Source: Nonomuraea pusilla (GTDB taxonomy: Bacteria; Actinomycetota; Actinomycetes; Streptosporangiales; Streptosporangiaceae). Taken from it: DNA of 64,000 nucleotides. This document shows positions 53,121 through 61,959 of the stretch, one piece after another. A program made the position numbers and the translations under genes. Under the pieces are notes generated by a model that did no database searches, had not been told where the DNA came from, and saw only the letters and a program-made list of their open reading frames with translations. The stretch is taken from positions 124,001-188,000 of the forward strand of contig NZ_FOBF01000007.1 of assembly GCF_900109355.1 (NCBI RefSeq), in the 5' to 3' direction. Within the stretch, counting starts at the first letter, position 1. Every line of letters begins with the position of its first letter.

Positions 53121-54704
53121 ATGACAAACACCGCTGTCTCCTCGGCCAGCTCCACCCTTGACCAGCATGCTCTGGCTCCCGCGCTCCTGGAGCGGCTGGC
53201 TTCCCACGTCACCGCCACCGGAGGTGCCATCACGATCCCGGCCCCGTTCACCGGTGAGGCGCTCGCCGAGCTCCCGCTGACGACCGACGAGGACGTGCGC
53301 AGGGCCTTCGACACGGCACGCGAGGCACAGCGCGGCTGGTCCTGCCTGCCGGTCAAGGACCGGGTGCGACCGTTCCTCCGCATGGTCGACACCCTGGTCG
53401 ACCGGCGCGAGGAGATCCTGGACATCATCCAGTGGGAGACCGGCAAAGCCCGCCGTCACGCCTACGAGGAGTTCCTCGACGTGGCCATGTGCACGCTCTA
53501 CTACGCGCGCCGGGCCGCGAAGCTGCTCGGCCCGAGGCGGCGTCAAGGCGCTCTCCCGATCGTCACCCGCACCCGGGAGCTACGGCATCCAAAGGGCGTC
53601 GTGGGGTTGATTTCGCCGTGGAACTATCCGTTCAGCCTGGGCACCAGTGACATCGTCCCGGCGCTGATGGCCGGCAACGCCGTCGTACACAAACCCGACA
53701 CCCAAACCTGCCTGTCCAGCCTCTGGGCACTGGATCTCCTCATCGAGCTCGGCCTGCCCAAGAACCTGTGGCAGGTGATCGTCGGAGACCCCGCCGAGAT
53801 CGGCGACCCTCTGCTGGACAACGCCGACTACGTCGCCTTCACCGGCTCTACCCGGGGCGGCAGAACCATCGCCGCCAAGGTCGCCGACCGGCTGGTCGGC
53901 TACTCACTGGAGCTCGGCGGAAAGAACCCGATGATCGTGCTGGACGACGCCGACCTCGACCGAACCGCCCGCGGCGCCGTCCGGGCCTGCTTCACCAACG
54001 CCGGTCAACTCTGCGTCTCCATCGAACGCCTGTACGTCCATGAACACATCTATGACGCCTTCGCCGCGAAGCTCGTCGACCAGGTCAAGGCGATCAAGCT
54101 CGGGGCCGACTTCTCCTTCGACACCCAGATGGGATCGCTGACCTACCAGCGTCAATTGGAGACAGTCACCCGCCAGGTCGAGCAGGCCGTACGGGCGGGC
54201 GCCGACGTGCTGGCCGGCGGCAGGTCGCGGCCGGACCTCGGGCCGCTGTTCTTCGAGCCGACCGTGCTGGCCGGCGTGACCGGCGAGATGGAGCTGTGCG
54301 CCGGCGAGACCTTCGGCCCGGTCGTCGCCCTCTACTCCTACCGTGGCGAGGACGAGGTCGTGGCCCACGCGAACGACACCCCCTACGGCCTCAACGCCTC
54401 CGTCTGGACCAGGGACGTCGCCCGTGGGCGTCGGCTGGCCGCCCGCATCCACGCCGGAACGGTCAACATCAACGAAGGGTACGGGGCTGCTTTCGCCTCC
54501 TACGACGCCCCCATGGGCGGCGTGAAGCAGTCCGGCGTGGGCCGCCGCCATGGCGCCGAGGGCATCCTGAAGTACACCGAAGTACAGGCCATCGCCAGCC
54601 AGCACTACGTGGATCTCGAGCCACCGGGCTCGATGCCGTACGGAAGGTACGCCGACATGCTGGCCTCAACCATCAAGGCGATGAAGCGCTTCCGAATCAG
54701 GTGA
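53121..54704 (+). CDS. Aldehyde dehydrogenase (succinate-semialdehyde type)
   Basis: A 527-residue NAD(P)-dependent enzyme starting at ATG 53121. The motifs are SPWNYPFSLG (cofactor), FTGSTRGGRTIA, catalytic Glu in LELGGKNPMIV and catalytic Cys in NAGQLCVSIERLY. The late motif is ETFGPVVALY. It is closest to succinate-semialdehyde/GabD2-like dehydrogenases. With the amine oxidase next door it would convert aminoaldehydes to acids. It is last in its operon, followed by 84 nt and then a hairpin terminator shared with the opposite strand. Confidence 0.9.
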   Translation: MTNTAVSSASSTLDQHALAPALLERLASHVTATGGAITIPAPFTGEALAELPLTTDEDVRRAFDTAREAQRGWSCLPVKDRVRPFLRMVDTLVDRREEILDIIQWETGKARRHAYEEFLDVAMCTLYYARRAAKLLGPRRRQGALPIVTRTRELRHPKGVVGLISPWNYPFSLGTSDIVPALMAGNAVVHKPDTQTCLSSLWALDLLIELGLPKNLWQVIVGDPAEIGDPLLDNADYVAFTGSTRGGRTIAAKVADRLVGYSLELGGKNPMIVLDDADLDRTARGAVRACFTNAGQLCVSIERLYVHEHIYDAFAAKLVDQVKAIKLGADFSFDTQMGSLTYQRQLETVTRQVEQAVRAGADVLAGGRSRPDLGPLFFEPTVLAGVTGEMELCAGETFGPVVALYSYRGEDEVVAHANDTPYGLNASVWTRDVARGRRLAARIHAGTVNINEGYGAAFASYDAPMGGVKQSGVGRRHGAEGILKYTEVQAIASQHYVDLEPPGSMPYGRYADMLASTIKAMKRFRIR

Positions 54705-54788
54705 ACACCCGTCGAATCCAACGGCACTTCACCCTCAGTACCCACCAGGGGCGTTCGGACGAACGGTCAAATGACGGTCGAACAATCA

Positions 54789-54822
54789 AGAGCCTAGTTC
54801 TCGATCGTGAGAACCAGGCTCT
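54789..54822 (-). terminator. Hairpin after the tRNA fragment
   Basis: A 14-bp stem with one mismatch (AGAGCCTAGTTCTC/GAGAACCAGGCTCT) has a 6-nt loop. On the minus strand it is followed by TTGATTGTT. This is a typical tRNA-gene terminator and may also stop the plus-strand aldehyde-dehydrogenase transcript. Confidence 0.7.
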
Positions 54823-54850
54823 TCGCCTGCGGAAACTCTGTCGGGGTGGC

Positions 54851-54883
54851 GGTGCCCCCGGCAGGATTCGAACCTGCGGCGCC
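54851..54883 (-). tRNA. 3' fragment of a tRNA (T arm and acceptor), probable att site
   Basis: On the minus strand, GCAGG-TTCGAAT-CCTGC forms a perfect T arm, followed by CGGGGGC, the 3' acceptor strand. The matching 5' acceptor GCCCCCG is absent from the preceding ~90 nt, so only the 3' part exists. The sequence resembles tRNA-Arg 3' ends. A 3' tRNA fragment in front of a terminator is what remains at one end of an element integrated in a tRNA gene. Confidence 0.55.
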
Positions 54884-55023
54884 CGCTTCAGACAGTGACT
54901 CAATCGGCGAGTCGGCGAGCGCTCTCACCAGGTGCTCGAACTCGGATGTGAAAGCTTGAGCAGGCCACGACGAGGATCGAACTCACCGTTGTGGCCTCAG
55001 GCAGGTATCGATAGTTTGATCAC

Positions 55024-55770
55024 GTGGCTGAGGCCTTGTCGTTCACCTCGGGGTTGCCGGCGGCCGGGTTGGTGGCCGTCCGCTCAGTGGGATTCGAGCC
55101 GCTGGGCCAGGTCACCGGCCTGACCGTGCTGAGCCGAGGATGGCGCGCGCAGACGCGACTACCCTGCTCCACGGACGCGGACCTCAGCAGTCACGCCAGG
55201 GCCCTGGGGAAGAGCACGCGTGAGGTGTTCAAGGCACTCGTCCGTCGGTGCAGTGCGCTGGGCGGTGATGGGGTGGTGGGCGTCACGGTCACCACTCGCG
55301 CGTTCGGCGATGGTGCCGCTGTGGAGCACATTGCCACGGGGACCGTGCTCCGCTCCCGCACCGGAATACGAAACCACCGTCCCTTTCTGGCCCATATCGG
55401 CGGCCAGGACTTCGCGAAACTGATCCTCTCCGGATGGGTGCCCGTCGACATGGTGCCCGGCACGGCGATGAAGGTGATCCACAAGTACTCGGTCAACCCC
55501 AGGAAGGGCGGGGAACTCGGCTGGATGGCCACCGCCATGGCGAGCTTGTGGCGCGAGGCTCACGGCCAGGTGACCGATGCCGTCCGGCAAGGCGGCGGGC
55601 AGGGCTTCGTCTTGGCCGAACGCTCTCGCCGAATCCGTGAACAGGAATGTCTTCAGGTAGAGGATCGCGAGGACTATGTCGTCGTAGCCACCCTGATGGG
55701 CACCTCCATCATCCCTTTTCATGCCGACCCGGCCCCACCGCGGACGCTGACCATCATGAGGTTGACGTGA
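55024..55770 (+). CDS. YbjQ-domain protein (first of operon)
   Basis: A 248-residue protein starting at GTG 55024. It has two degenerate YbjQ-like modules: FEPLGQVTGLTVLSRGW ... GGDGVVGVTVTTRAFGDG ... HIATGTVL, and ILSGWVPVDMVPGTAMKV ... GFVLAERSRRIREQE. YbjQ (UPF0145, 'putative heavy-metal-binding') domains form pentamers in structures, and their role is unsettled. There is no Cys/His cluster, so metal binding is doubtful. It is coupled to the next gene by GTGA. The start lies 141 nt past the tRNA fragment. Confidence 0.75.
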   Translation: MAEALSFTSGLPAAGLVAVRSVGFEPLGQVTGLTVLSRGWRAQTRLPCSTDADLSSHARALGKSTREVFKALVRRCSALGGDGVVGVTVTTRAFGDGAAVEHIATGTVLRSRTGIRNHRPFLAHIGGQDFAKLILSGWVPVDMVPGTAMKVIHKYSVNPRKGGELGWMATAMASLWREAHGQVTDAVRQGGGQGFVLAERSRRIREQECLQVEDREDYVVVATLMGTSIIPFHADPAPPRTLTIMRLT

Positions 55771-56576
55771 CTCACGACCTTGCGGCCGCGGCTGTCGAGC
55801 GGCTGCGCTCCCTGCGGCCCAACGCCGATACTCCGCTGTTCACCAGTGACCTTTCGGTCAACGAGTTCCTCCTGGTCCGGGAAGCGGGGTTCCGCCCGCT
55901 CGGCCTGGTGCTGGGCACCTCGATCTACCACGTCGGCATCCAGGGCATCCAGCTGGGGCGCTGGAGCAAGAACATGGAGGTCACCCAGCTCACCGAGGCG
56001 ATGTACCACGCCCGCGAGCACGCCATGACACGTATGGAGGCCGAGGCAGACCTGCTTGGCGCCGACGGGGTGGTCGGCGTGCGACTGGAGCTGGAGTTCC
56101 ACGAGTTCGGTGACAACATCGTGGAGTTCGTCGCCGTGGGCACCGCCGTCAAAGCGGAGGAGCCCGGGCCGTGGCGCAACAACAAGAACCAGCCATTCAC
56201 CTCCGACCTGTCCGGCCAGGACTTCTGGACGCTCATCCGGGCCGGTTACGCACCGCTGAGCCTGGTGATGGGGACGTGCGTGTACCACGTCGCCCATCGG
56301 CGGCTGGGCGCCGTGCTAGGCAACCTGGGGCAGAACATAGAGATTCCCGAGTACACCCAGGCGCTCTACGACGCCCGCGAACTGGCGATGGCCAGGATGC
56401 AGGCCGAAGCCCAGGAATTGGAGGCGGAGGGCATCGTCGGAGTGGTCCTGGACACGCACAACCACAGATGGGGTTCGCACACCATGGAGTTCCTGGCCAT
56501 CGGTACCGCCGTACGGCCGCTACGGCCCGACCACATCATCGAGCGCCCGCAACTGGTGCTGCCGTTGGATGGCTGA
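55767..56576 (+). CDS. Tandem YbjQ-domain protein
   Basis: A 269-residue protein starting at GTG 55767. It contains two full YbjQ repeats. Repeat 1 is ~22-130 (PLFTSDLSVNEFLLVREAGF; PLGLVLGTSIYHVG; LGADGVVGVRLELE; EFVAVGTAV). Repeat 2 is ~140-245 (PFTSDLSGQDFWTLIRAGY; PLSLVMGTCVYHVA; EGIVGVVLDTHNH; EFLAIGTAV). Internal duplication is clear from the near-identical FTSDLS and EF-AVGTAV blocks. It overlaps the next gene by one base (TGATG). This tight three-gene arrangement implies a complex. Confidence 0.85.
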   Translation: MTHDLAAAAVERLRSLRPNADTPLFTSDLSVNEFLLVREAGFRPLGLVLGTSIYHVGIQGIQLGRWSKNMEVTQLTEAMYHAREHAMTRMEAEADLLGADGVVGVRLELEFHEFGDNIVEFVAVGTAVKAEEPGPWRNNKNQPFTSDLSGQDFWTLIRAGYAPLSLVMGTCVYHVAHRRLGAVLGNLGQNIEIPEYTQALYDARELAMARMQAEAQELEAEGIVGVVLDTHNHRWGSHTMEFLAIGTAVRPLRPDHIIERPQLVLPLDG

Positions 56577-56974
56577 TGGACCTCCACGAGCTCGCTGCGG
56601 CGTTGCGCCGGGACGTCGCCGATATCGACGCCTATGTTGGTGTGCTTCTAGGCACTCTGGGCGAGGTGCTGCCCATCGATTGTGTCAGCGTGCAACGGGA
56701 GCAGGGGCTTACGGCACGGCTGCGCGGCCGCGATGGCCGGGTCCGTGCGCTTGCCGTACGGCTGGGCGATCGGGTTCTGACACTGGCCGCTTCCGACGGG
56801 CGCCCCATGGCAGAGGTCGCGCACGAGGTCCATGGCGTTACGCTGTCGCGGCGTACCGTGACGCTGGACGTGTGGGTGGAGTTACTGGCCGAGTTGCTGG
56901 CACGACGAGCGGACGCCGACGCCGCTGCCGCTGAGGCACTACGCCGCCTGATCCATCGCGGACACCTGGAGTAG
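56576..56974 (+). CDS. Small protein of the YbjQ operon
   Basis: A 132-residue protein starting at ATG 56576. The N-terminus is helical (LHELAAALRRDVADIDAYVGVLL), the middle is a beta meander (DCVSVQREQGLTARLRG; RALAVRLGDRVLTLA) and the C-terminus is a long helix (VWVELLAELLARRADADAAAAEALRRL). No family is recognised. Coupling to the YbjQ gene by TGATG suggests that it binds the YbjQ proteins. Confidence 0.72.
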   Translation: MDLHELAAALRRDVADIDAYVGVLLGTLGEVLPIDCVSVQREQGLTARLRGRDGRVRALAVRLGDRVLTLAASDGRPMAEVAHEVHGVTLSRRTVTLDVWVELLAELLARRADADAAAAEALRRLIHRGHLE

Positions 56975-57466
56975 TCCTCTTGCGCTGAGCATGACGCCTC
57001 TTGAACCGGCCCTTCCATTGTGGGCTCATGCCAGTGGGCGTCCAAGGCATCCGGTGTCACGACAAAGCGCCGGAGTCCGGTGAGCGAGAGGGCTCAGCGG
57101 TAATGAGCGGAAAGGTGGCCGGCGGATCCGATCGACGGCGCGGTCGGCGTAACGGGTGGGAGACACGTGAACGCCCGGAGCAGCAGCGGCGGGTGACCGG
57201 ATCGGCCAGCCCGTTACACACCAACACCCGAGGCGGCAGTTCCAGCCACGCCGGCCCAACTCCCGCAGCAGAGGCCGCGGCTCCACCGTGGATGAGCGCA
57301 TACAGCTCATCGCCCCGATCGCGGCCAGGGTCTGCCTCGGGTACGGTTTCGGTGCATGCGACCTGGGGGCCGGTCCCTGACGGCGGCAGCACACCAGGCC
57401 GGGACTCATGGTGCAGCGTCGCTGATCGCCGAGCTTGACGACTTTGAACGGGGGGCTGCAGGAACC
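56975..57466. other. 492-bp stretch without a supported gene
   Basis: Frames on both strands are Arg/Pro/Ser-rich and lack motifs or ribosome sites. It lies between the YbjQ operon and a small conserved-looking gene. I see no RNA gene or repeat. Confidence 0.45.
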
Positions 57467-57655
57467 ATGGGGAGGAGGCGCTACGTCGCCAGAGGCGTTC
57501 CCGGCGGCTACCGGATCTGGGACAACAAGACGCGTCGCTGGTGGGGCGACCTCTACCAGTTATGTCCTGACGATTTGCTCGACGAGCTGAACGGCACGCG
57601 TGACTACGACAAAGTCACGGCGCTCCTCAAGCGGTACAGAGCGATGAAGCGATAG
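57467..57655 (+). CDS. 62-residue protein of unknown function
   Basis: Starts at ATG 57467 behind CAGGAACC. The protein (MGRRRYVARGVPGGYRIWD at the start) is aromatic- and Arg-rich with WWGDLYQLCPDDLLDELNG in the middle and a helical end. The compact aromatic pattern of a small folded domain supports coding. The function is unknown. Confidence 0.55.
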   Translation: MGRRRYVARGVPGGYRIWDNKTRRWWGDLYQLCPDDLLDELNGTRDYDKVTALLKRYRAMKR

Positions 57656-57899
57656 GTGGCCCTTCCGGTTCAGGTGGTCGTTCCGTCAGATTCCCATGCA
57701 GAGCAGACAGTGACGGAAAGATCCAGCTGTGGGCCGCACGCACTGAAGCCAGGCTTCGCGTGACGATCAGAGCGGGCGAACGTACAGCCAGTGCTCGTGG
57801 GAGCCGAGGAGTCCAGCGTGTTACTCACGATGATCCTTATGTACGCAATACCTGTCATTATCGTCGTGGCATCGCTCTTTGTGACGGACGCGGCCCGGG

Positions 57900-60401
57900 T
57901 CAGGTGGCCGGTTCCGGGGTGCGGGCGGTGAGGGTGAGGTGGTCGCCGGTGACGTCCACCTCGACCGTGCCGCCCTCGCCCACCTCGCCGGTCAGCAGCA
58001 TGGTGGACAGCCGGTTGTCGAGTTCGCGCTGCACCGTGCGCCGCAGCGGCCTGGCGCCGAACTCGGGCTGGTAGCCGCGCCCGGCCAGCCAGTCCTTGGC
58101 CGCGTCCGTGACCTCCAGGGCGACGTCCTGCCCGCGCAGGCGCTGGCGGGTGCGTTCGAGCAGCAGGTCCACGATCTCGCGCAGCTGCGCCCGGTCGAGC
58201 CGGTGGAAGATGATCGTCTCGTCGATGCGGTTGAGCAGTTCGGGCCGCAGCGAGTGGCGCAGCAGCTCCATGAGCCCGTCGCGCAGCTCCGCCGTGTCGG
58301 CCTCGCTCTCCAGGATGAGCTGGGCGCCGATGTTGCTGGTCATGATGACGATGGTGTTGGTGAAGTCCACGGTCCGGCCCTGGCCGTCGGTGAGCCGCCC
58401 GTCGTCGAGCATCTGCAGCAGGATGTTCATGACGTCGGGGTGGGCCTTCTCGATCTCGTCCATGAGGACGACGCCGTGCGGGCGGCGGCGCACCGCCTCG
58501 GTGAGCTGGCCCGCCTCCTCGTAGCCGACGTAGCCGGGGGGCGCGCCGATGAGCCTGGAGACGGTGTGGCGCTCCTGGAACTCGCTCATGTCGATCCTGA
58601 CCATGTGCTCCTCGCCGCCGAACAGGGCGGCGGCGAGCGCCCTGGCGAGCTCCGTCTTGCCCACGCCCGTCGGGCCGAGGAACAGGAAGCTGCCGATGGG
58701 CCGGTTCGGGTCGGACAGTCCGGCCCTGGCCCTGCGCACCGCCTCGGCGACGGCGGAGACGGCCTCCTCCTGGCCGATGACGCGCTCGTGCAGGCGTTCC
58801 TCCAGCCGCATGAGGCGTTCGCGTTCCTGCTGGGTGAGCTGGGTGACGGGGATGCCGGTGCGGCGGGAGACGACCTCGGCGATGTCCTCGACCATGACCT
58901 GCGGCACCTCGTCCTGGCCGCGCCGGGCGCGTTCCAGCTCGGGACGGATCTTGTCGATCTCGGCGGTGAGCTCCTTGGCGCGGTCGAAGTCGTCGGAGGA
59001 GACCGCCTGGTCCTTGTCGCGGCGCAGCGCGTTCAGCCGCTCCTCCAGCTCGCGGACGTCGCTGCCGGGCGTGCGCGAGCGCAGGCGGACCCGGGCGGAC
59101 GCCTGGTCGACGAGGTCGATCGCCTTGTCGGGGAGGAAGCGGTCGCTGATGTAGCGGCCGGACAGGGTGGCGGCGGCGTCGAGCGCCTCGTCGGTGATGC
59201 GTACCTGGTGGTGCGCCTCGTACGCGTCGCGCAGCCCGGCGAGGATCTCGACGGTCTGCTCGACGGTCGGCTCGGCGACCAGGATGGGCTGGAAGCGGCG
59301 TTCGAGCGCGGCGTCCTTCTCGATGTTCTTGCGGTACTCGTCGATCGTGGTGGCGGCGATGACGTGCAGTTCGCCGCGGGCGAGGGCGGGTTTGAGGATG
59401 TTGGCGGCGTCCATGCCGCCCTCGGCGGACCCGGCGCCGACGAGCGTGTGCACCTCGTCGATGAAGACGACGACCTCGTCGGCGTGGGCGCGCACCTCGT
59501 CGATGACCTGCTTGATGCGTTCCTCGAACTCGCCGCGGTACTTGGTGCCCGCGACGATGCCGGTGAGGTCGAGCGCGACGACGCGGCGGTCCTTGAGCGT
59601 GTCGGGGACGCCGCCGTTGACGATGCGCTGCGCGATGCCTTCGACGATGGCGGTCTTGCCGACGCCGGGCTCGCCGATCAGGCAGGGGTTGTTCTTGGTG
59701 CGCCGCGACAGCACCTCGATGCACTGCTCGATCTCGTCCTCACGGCCGACGACCGGGTCGATCCTGCCCTGCCTGGCCTCCTCGGTGACGTCCCTGCCGT
59801 ACTGGTCGAGGGAGGGCGTGTCGCTGCGGCGGCCCGGCTGCGTGGCGGGCCCGCGGGACGCGGCGGGGGCGAGCATGGCCTGCTGGATCTCGTTGGCGGA
59901 GACGTTCTGCTCGCGCAGCAGCCTGGACGCGGTGGAGTCGGGGTTGGCGGCGAGCGCGAGCAGCAGGTGCTCGGGCCCGATGTAGGACGACTCCAGAGCG
60001 CGGGAGACGCGCTGGGCGTCGAGGATGGCGCGCTTGGCGGAGGGCGAGAGCGTGGTGGGGGCCTCGCCGGGTTCGCCGGGACCGGCGAGGGCGTCGATGC
60101 GCTCGCGCAGCCGGTCGAGGTCGGCGCCCGCGGTGCGCAGCAGGTCGCCCTCGGCGTCGGCGAGCGCGTCGAGCAGGTCGAGGACGTCCAGGTCGGGGGA
60201 GCCGCGCTGCCCGGCGCGCTCCTGGGCGGTGGCGAGGACGTCCCTGGCGGAGGCGCTGAGCAGCCGTCCGACGTCGACCCGGTGGACGCCGGGCCGTGAG
60301 GGCGGCCAGCTCTCCATGCCGCCGAACACCCTGCCGGTGAGCTCCTCGAACCCGCGGAAGGGGTCGCCCCCGAAGAACGACCTGAACGACATATCCGACA
60401 T
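57900..60401 (-). CDS. Clp-type AAA+ ATPase (ClpC/ClpB-like)
   Basis: An 833-residue double-AAA+ unfoldase starting at ATG 60401. It has an N-terminal Clp-N repeat domain (~45-170), AAA1 with GEPGVGKT (~244) and Walker [15 protein letters not shown], and a short middle domain (~405-460) with the UVR-like [17 protein letters not shown]2 has GPTGVGKT (~579), [12 protein letters not shown] and sensor R in GARPLRR. The middle domain is far shorter than in ClpB, favouring ClpC-type or a stress-specific Clp paralogue; the first ~40 residues ([19 protein letters not shown]) are unusual. It unfolds proteins for refolding or degradation. Confidence 0.9.
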   Translation of the reverse strand: MSDMSFRSFFGGDPFRGFEELTGRVFGGMESWPPSRPGVHRVDVGRLLSASARDVLATAQERAGQRGSPDLDVLDLLDALADAEGDLLRTAGADLDRLRERIDALAGPGEPGEAPTTLSPSAKRAILDAQRVSRALESSYIGPEHLLLALAANPDSTASRLLREQNVSANEIQQAMLAPAASRGPATQPGRRSDTPSLDQYGRDVTEEARQGRIDPVVGREDEIEQCIEVLSRRTKNNPCLIGEPGVGKTAIVEGIAQRIVNGGVPDTLKDRRVVALDLTGIVAGTKYRGEFEERIKQVIDEVRAHADEVVVFIDEVHTLVGAGSAEGGMDAANILKPALARGELHVIAATTIDEYRKNIEKDAALERRFQPILVAEPTVEQTVEILAGLRDAYEAHHQVRITDEALDAAATLSGRYISDRFLPDKAIDLVDQASARVRLRSRTPGSDVRELEERLNALRRDKDQAVSSDDFDRAKELTAEIDKIRPELERARRGQDEVPQVMVEDIAEVVSRRTGIPVTQLTQQERERLMRLEERLHERVIGQEEAVSAVAEAVRRARAGLSDPNRPIGSFLFLGPTGVGKTELARALAAALFGGEEHMVRIDMSEFQERHTVSRLIGAPPGYVGYEEAGQLTEAVRRRPHGVVLMDEIEKAHPDVMNILLQMLDDGRLTDGQGRTVDFTNTIVIMTSNIGAQLILESEADTAELRDGLMELLRHSLRPELLNRIDETIIFHRLDRAQLREIVDLLLERTRQRLRGQDVALEVTDAAKDWLAGRGYQPEFGARPLRRTVQRELDNRLSTMLLTGEVGEGGTVEVDVTGDHLTLTARTPEPAT

Positions 60402-60506
60402 GGGAGGCTCCTCCTCATTTATGCACTGAAGAGGGACCTAGCCGGGGACGTGCCACGAGATAGCCAGGGTTCGGCAAAGCATCCGGGGGCCCGCTCGGGC
60501 GTGCGG

Positions 60507-61148
60507 TCACTCCGTGGCGACCAGGTCGATGACCGGCGTGTCGCCCGCGACCAGCTCGAACGTCCTGCGCGCCGTGCCCGGCGCCTCCAGCAGGGCGAGC
60601 ACGACGGCCGCCACGTCGTCCCTGGGGATCGAGCCCGGCGGCACCTCGGGCGCGAGCCGCACCAGGCCGGTGCCCGGCTCGTCGGTCAACCGGCCGGGAC
60701 GCACGATCGTCCAGTCGAGGTCGCGTCCGCGCAGGTCGTCCTCCGCCTCGGTCTTGGCCCTGATGTACGCCTGCCACACCTCGTCGGAGCCCGGCGCGGG
60801 CGGCTTGCCCGCCCCCATGGACGAGATCTGGATGAACCGCCGCACACCCGCCCGTTCGGCGGCCTGCGCCAGGAGGACGGCCGCGCCCCGGTCGACGGTG
60901 TCCTTGCGGGCGGCGCCGCTGCCCGGACCCGCCCCCGCCGCGAAGACGACGGCGTCGGCTCCGCGCAGCACGCCCTCGACCTCCTCGACGTCCGCGCGCT
61001 CGAGATCGCACAGCACGCCCTCGGCGCCGGTGGCCTCGACGTCGGCCACCTGGGCCGGGTCGCGCACGATGCCCACCGCGCCCGTCCCGAGGCGCTGCGC
61101 CAGCCGCAGCCCGATCTTCCCGTGCCCGCCCGCGATGACGATCCTCAT
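60507..61148 (-). CDS. NAD(P)-binding SDR-like protein
   Basis: A 213-residue atypical short-chain dehydrogenase. The nucleotide motif is IVIAGGHGKIGLRLAQRL (~3-20), then CDLERADVEEVEGVLRGADAVVFAAG, and FIQISSMGAG ... YIRAKTEAED near the usual Ser-Tyr-Lys site. It is similar to YwnB/BVR-B-type NAD(P)H-binding proteins. ATG 61148 is used because it puts the motif at the N-terminus; ATG 61157 is also in frame. Neither has a clear ribosome site. It is divergent from the HAD gene 23 bp away. Confidence 0.82.
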   Translation of the reverse strand: MRIVIAGGHGKIGLRLAQRLGTGAVGIVRDPAQVADVEATGAEGVLCDLERADVEEVEGVLRGADAVVFAAGAGPGSGAARKDTVDRGAAVLLAQAAERAGVRRFIQISSMGAGKPPAPGSDEVWQAYIRAKTEAEDDLRGRDLDWTIVRPGRLTDEPGTGLVRLAPEVPPGSIPRDDVAAVVLALLEAPGTARRTFELVAGDTPVIDLVATE

Positions 61149-61171
61149 GGCCGCCATGGTGTCATGGACGC

Positions 61172-61864
61172 ATGGACGACTTCCCGCAGGTACCCACCCC
61201 CGCGTTTCTGTTCGACCTCGACGGCACCCTCATCGACAGCGTCTACCAGCACGTCATCGCGTGGCGGCAGGCGCTGTCCGGGATGGGCATCGACCTGTCG
61301 GTGTGGCGCATCCACCGCAGGATCGGCATGAGCGGCGGGCTGTTCGTCAGCGCGCTGCTGCGGGAGACCGGGCTGAAGCTGACGCAGGAGCAGATCGACG
61401 AGCTGCAGACCGTCCACGCCGACAACTACGCCGAGCAGATCGACTCGGTGCGCCCCCTGCCCGGCGCGCCGGAGCTGCTGGCGGAGCTGACCGCGCGCGG
61501 CGTGCCGTGGGCCATCGCGACCAGCGGGTACGCCCGCACCGCCCGGCTCGCCCTGGACATGCTGGGCCTGCCGGACGACGCCCCGATGGTGACGCGCGAC
61601 CGGGTGCGGCGCGCCAAGCCCGACCCCGACCTGTTCCTCGCCGGGGCCGCGCTCGTCGGGGCCGACCCGCGGCACGCCATGGTGGTGGGCGACAGCGTCT
61701 GGGACCTGCTGGCGGCGCGCCGGGCCGGCGCGCTGGGCATCGGACTGCTGTCCGGCGGGTACGGCAGGGACGAACTCGAACGCGCGGGGGCGTTCAGGGT
61801 GTACGCCGACCCGGCGGACATGCTGGACAGGCTCGACGAGCTGGGCGTGCGGCAGAGCGACTGA
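61172..61864 (+). CDS. HAD family phosphatase
   Basis: A 230-residue hydrolase starting at ATG 61172. Motif I is FLFDLDGTLIDS (Asp nucleophile ~13), motif II is AIATSGYARTA, motif III is KPDPDLFLAGA and motif IV is AMVVGDSVWDLLAA. A helical cap lies between motif I and motif II (~20-80), placing it with beta-phosphoglucomutase/phosphoglycolate phosphatase-like enzymes. The substrate is a small phosphate ester, unknown. The next gene is 6-phosphogluconate dehydrogenase, 95 nt downstream. Confidence 0.87.
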   Translation: MDDFPQVPTPAFLFDLDGTLIDSVYQHVIAWRQALSGMGIDLSVWRIHRRIGMSGGLFVSALLRETGLKLTQEQIDELQTVHADNYAEQIDSVRPLPGAPELLAELTARGVPWAIATSGYARTARLALDMLGLPDDAPMVTRDRVRRAKPDPDLFLAGAALVGADPRHAMVVGDSVWDLLAARRAGALGIGLLSGGYGRDELERAGAFRVYADPADMLDRLDELGVRQSD

Positions 61865-61959
61865 GGCCCCCTGCTGAGGGCCCCTGCTGAGGGACTCCGA
61901 GGAATAACCCGTGCGACCGGCGGGCTGGATCACGCGTATCCCCCGTAGAGGAGCTTGAG

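Noticed and set aside
57670..59724. A 684-codon minus-strand frame inside the Clp ATPase gene
   Set aside because: Same-strand shifted frame of the Clp gene, Arg/His/Pro-rich, with no motif; the in-frame Clp protein explains the region.
57900..60401. HspR/HAIR operator upstream of the Clp gene
   Set aside because: No CTTGAGT-N7-ACTCAAG or similar inverted repeat was seen in the 105 bp upstream.
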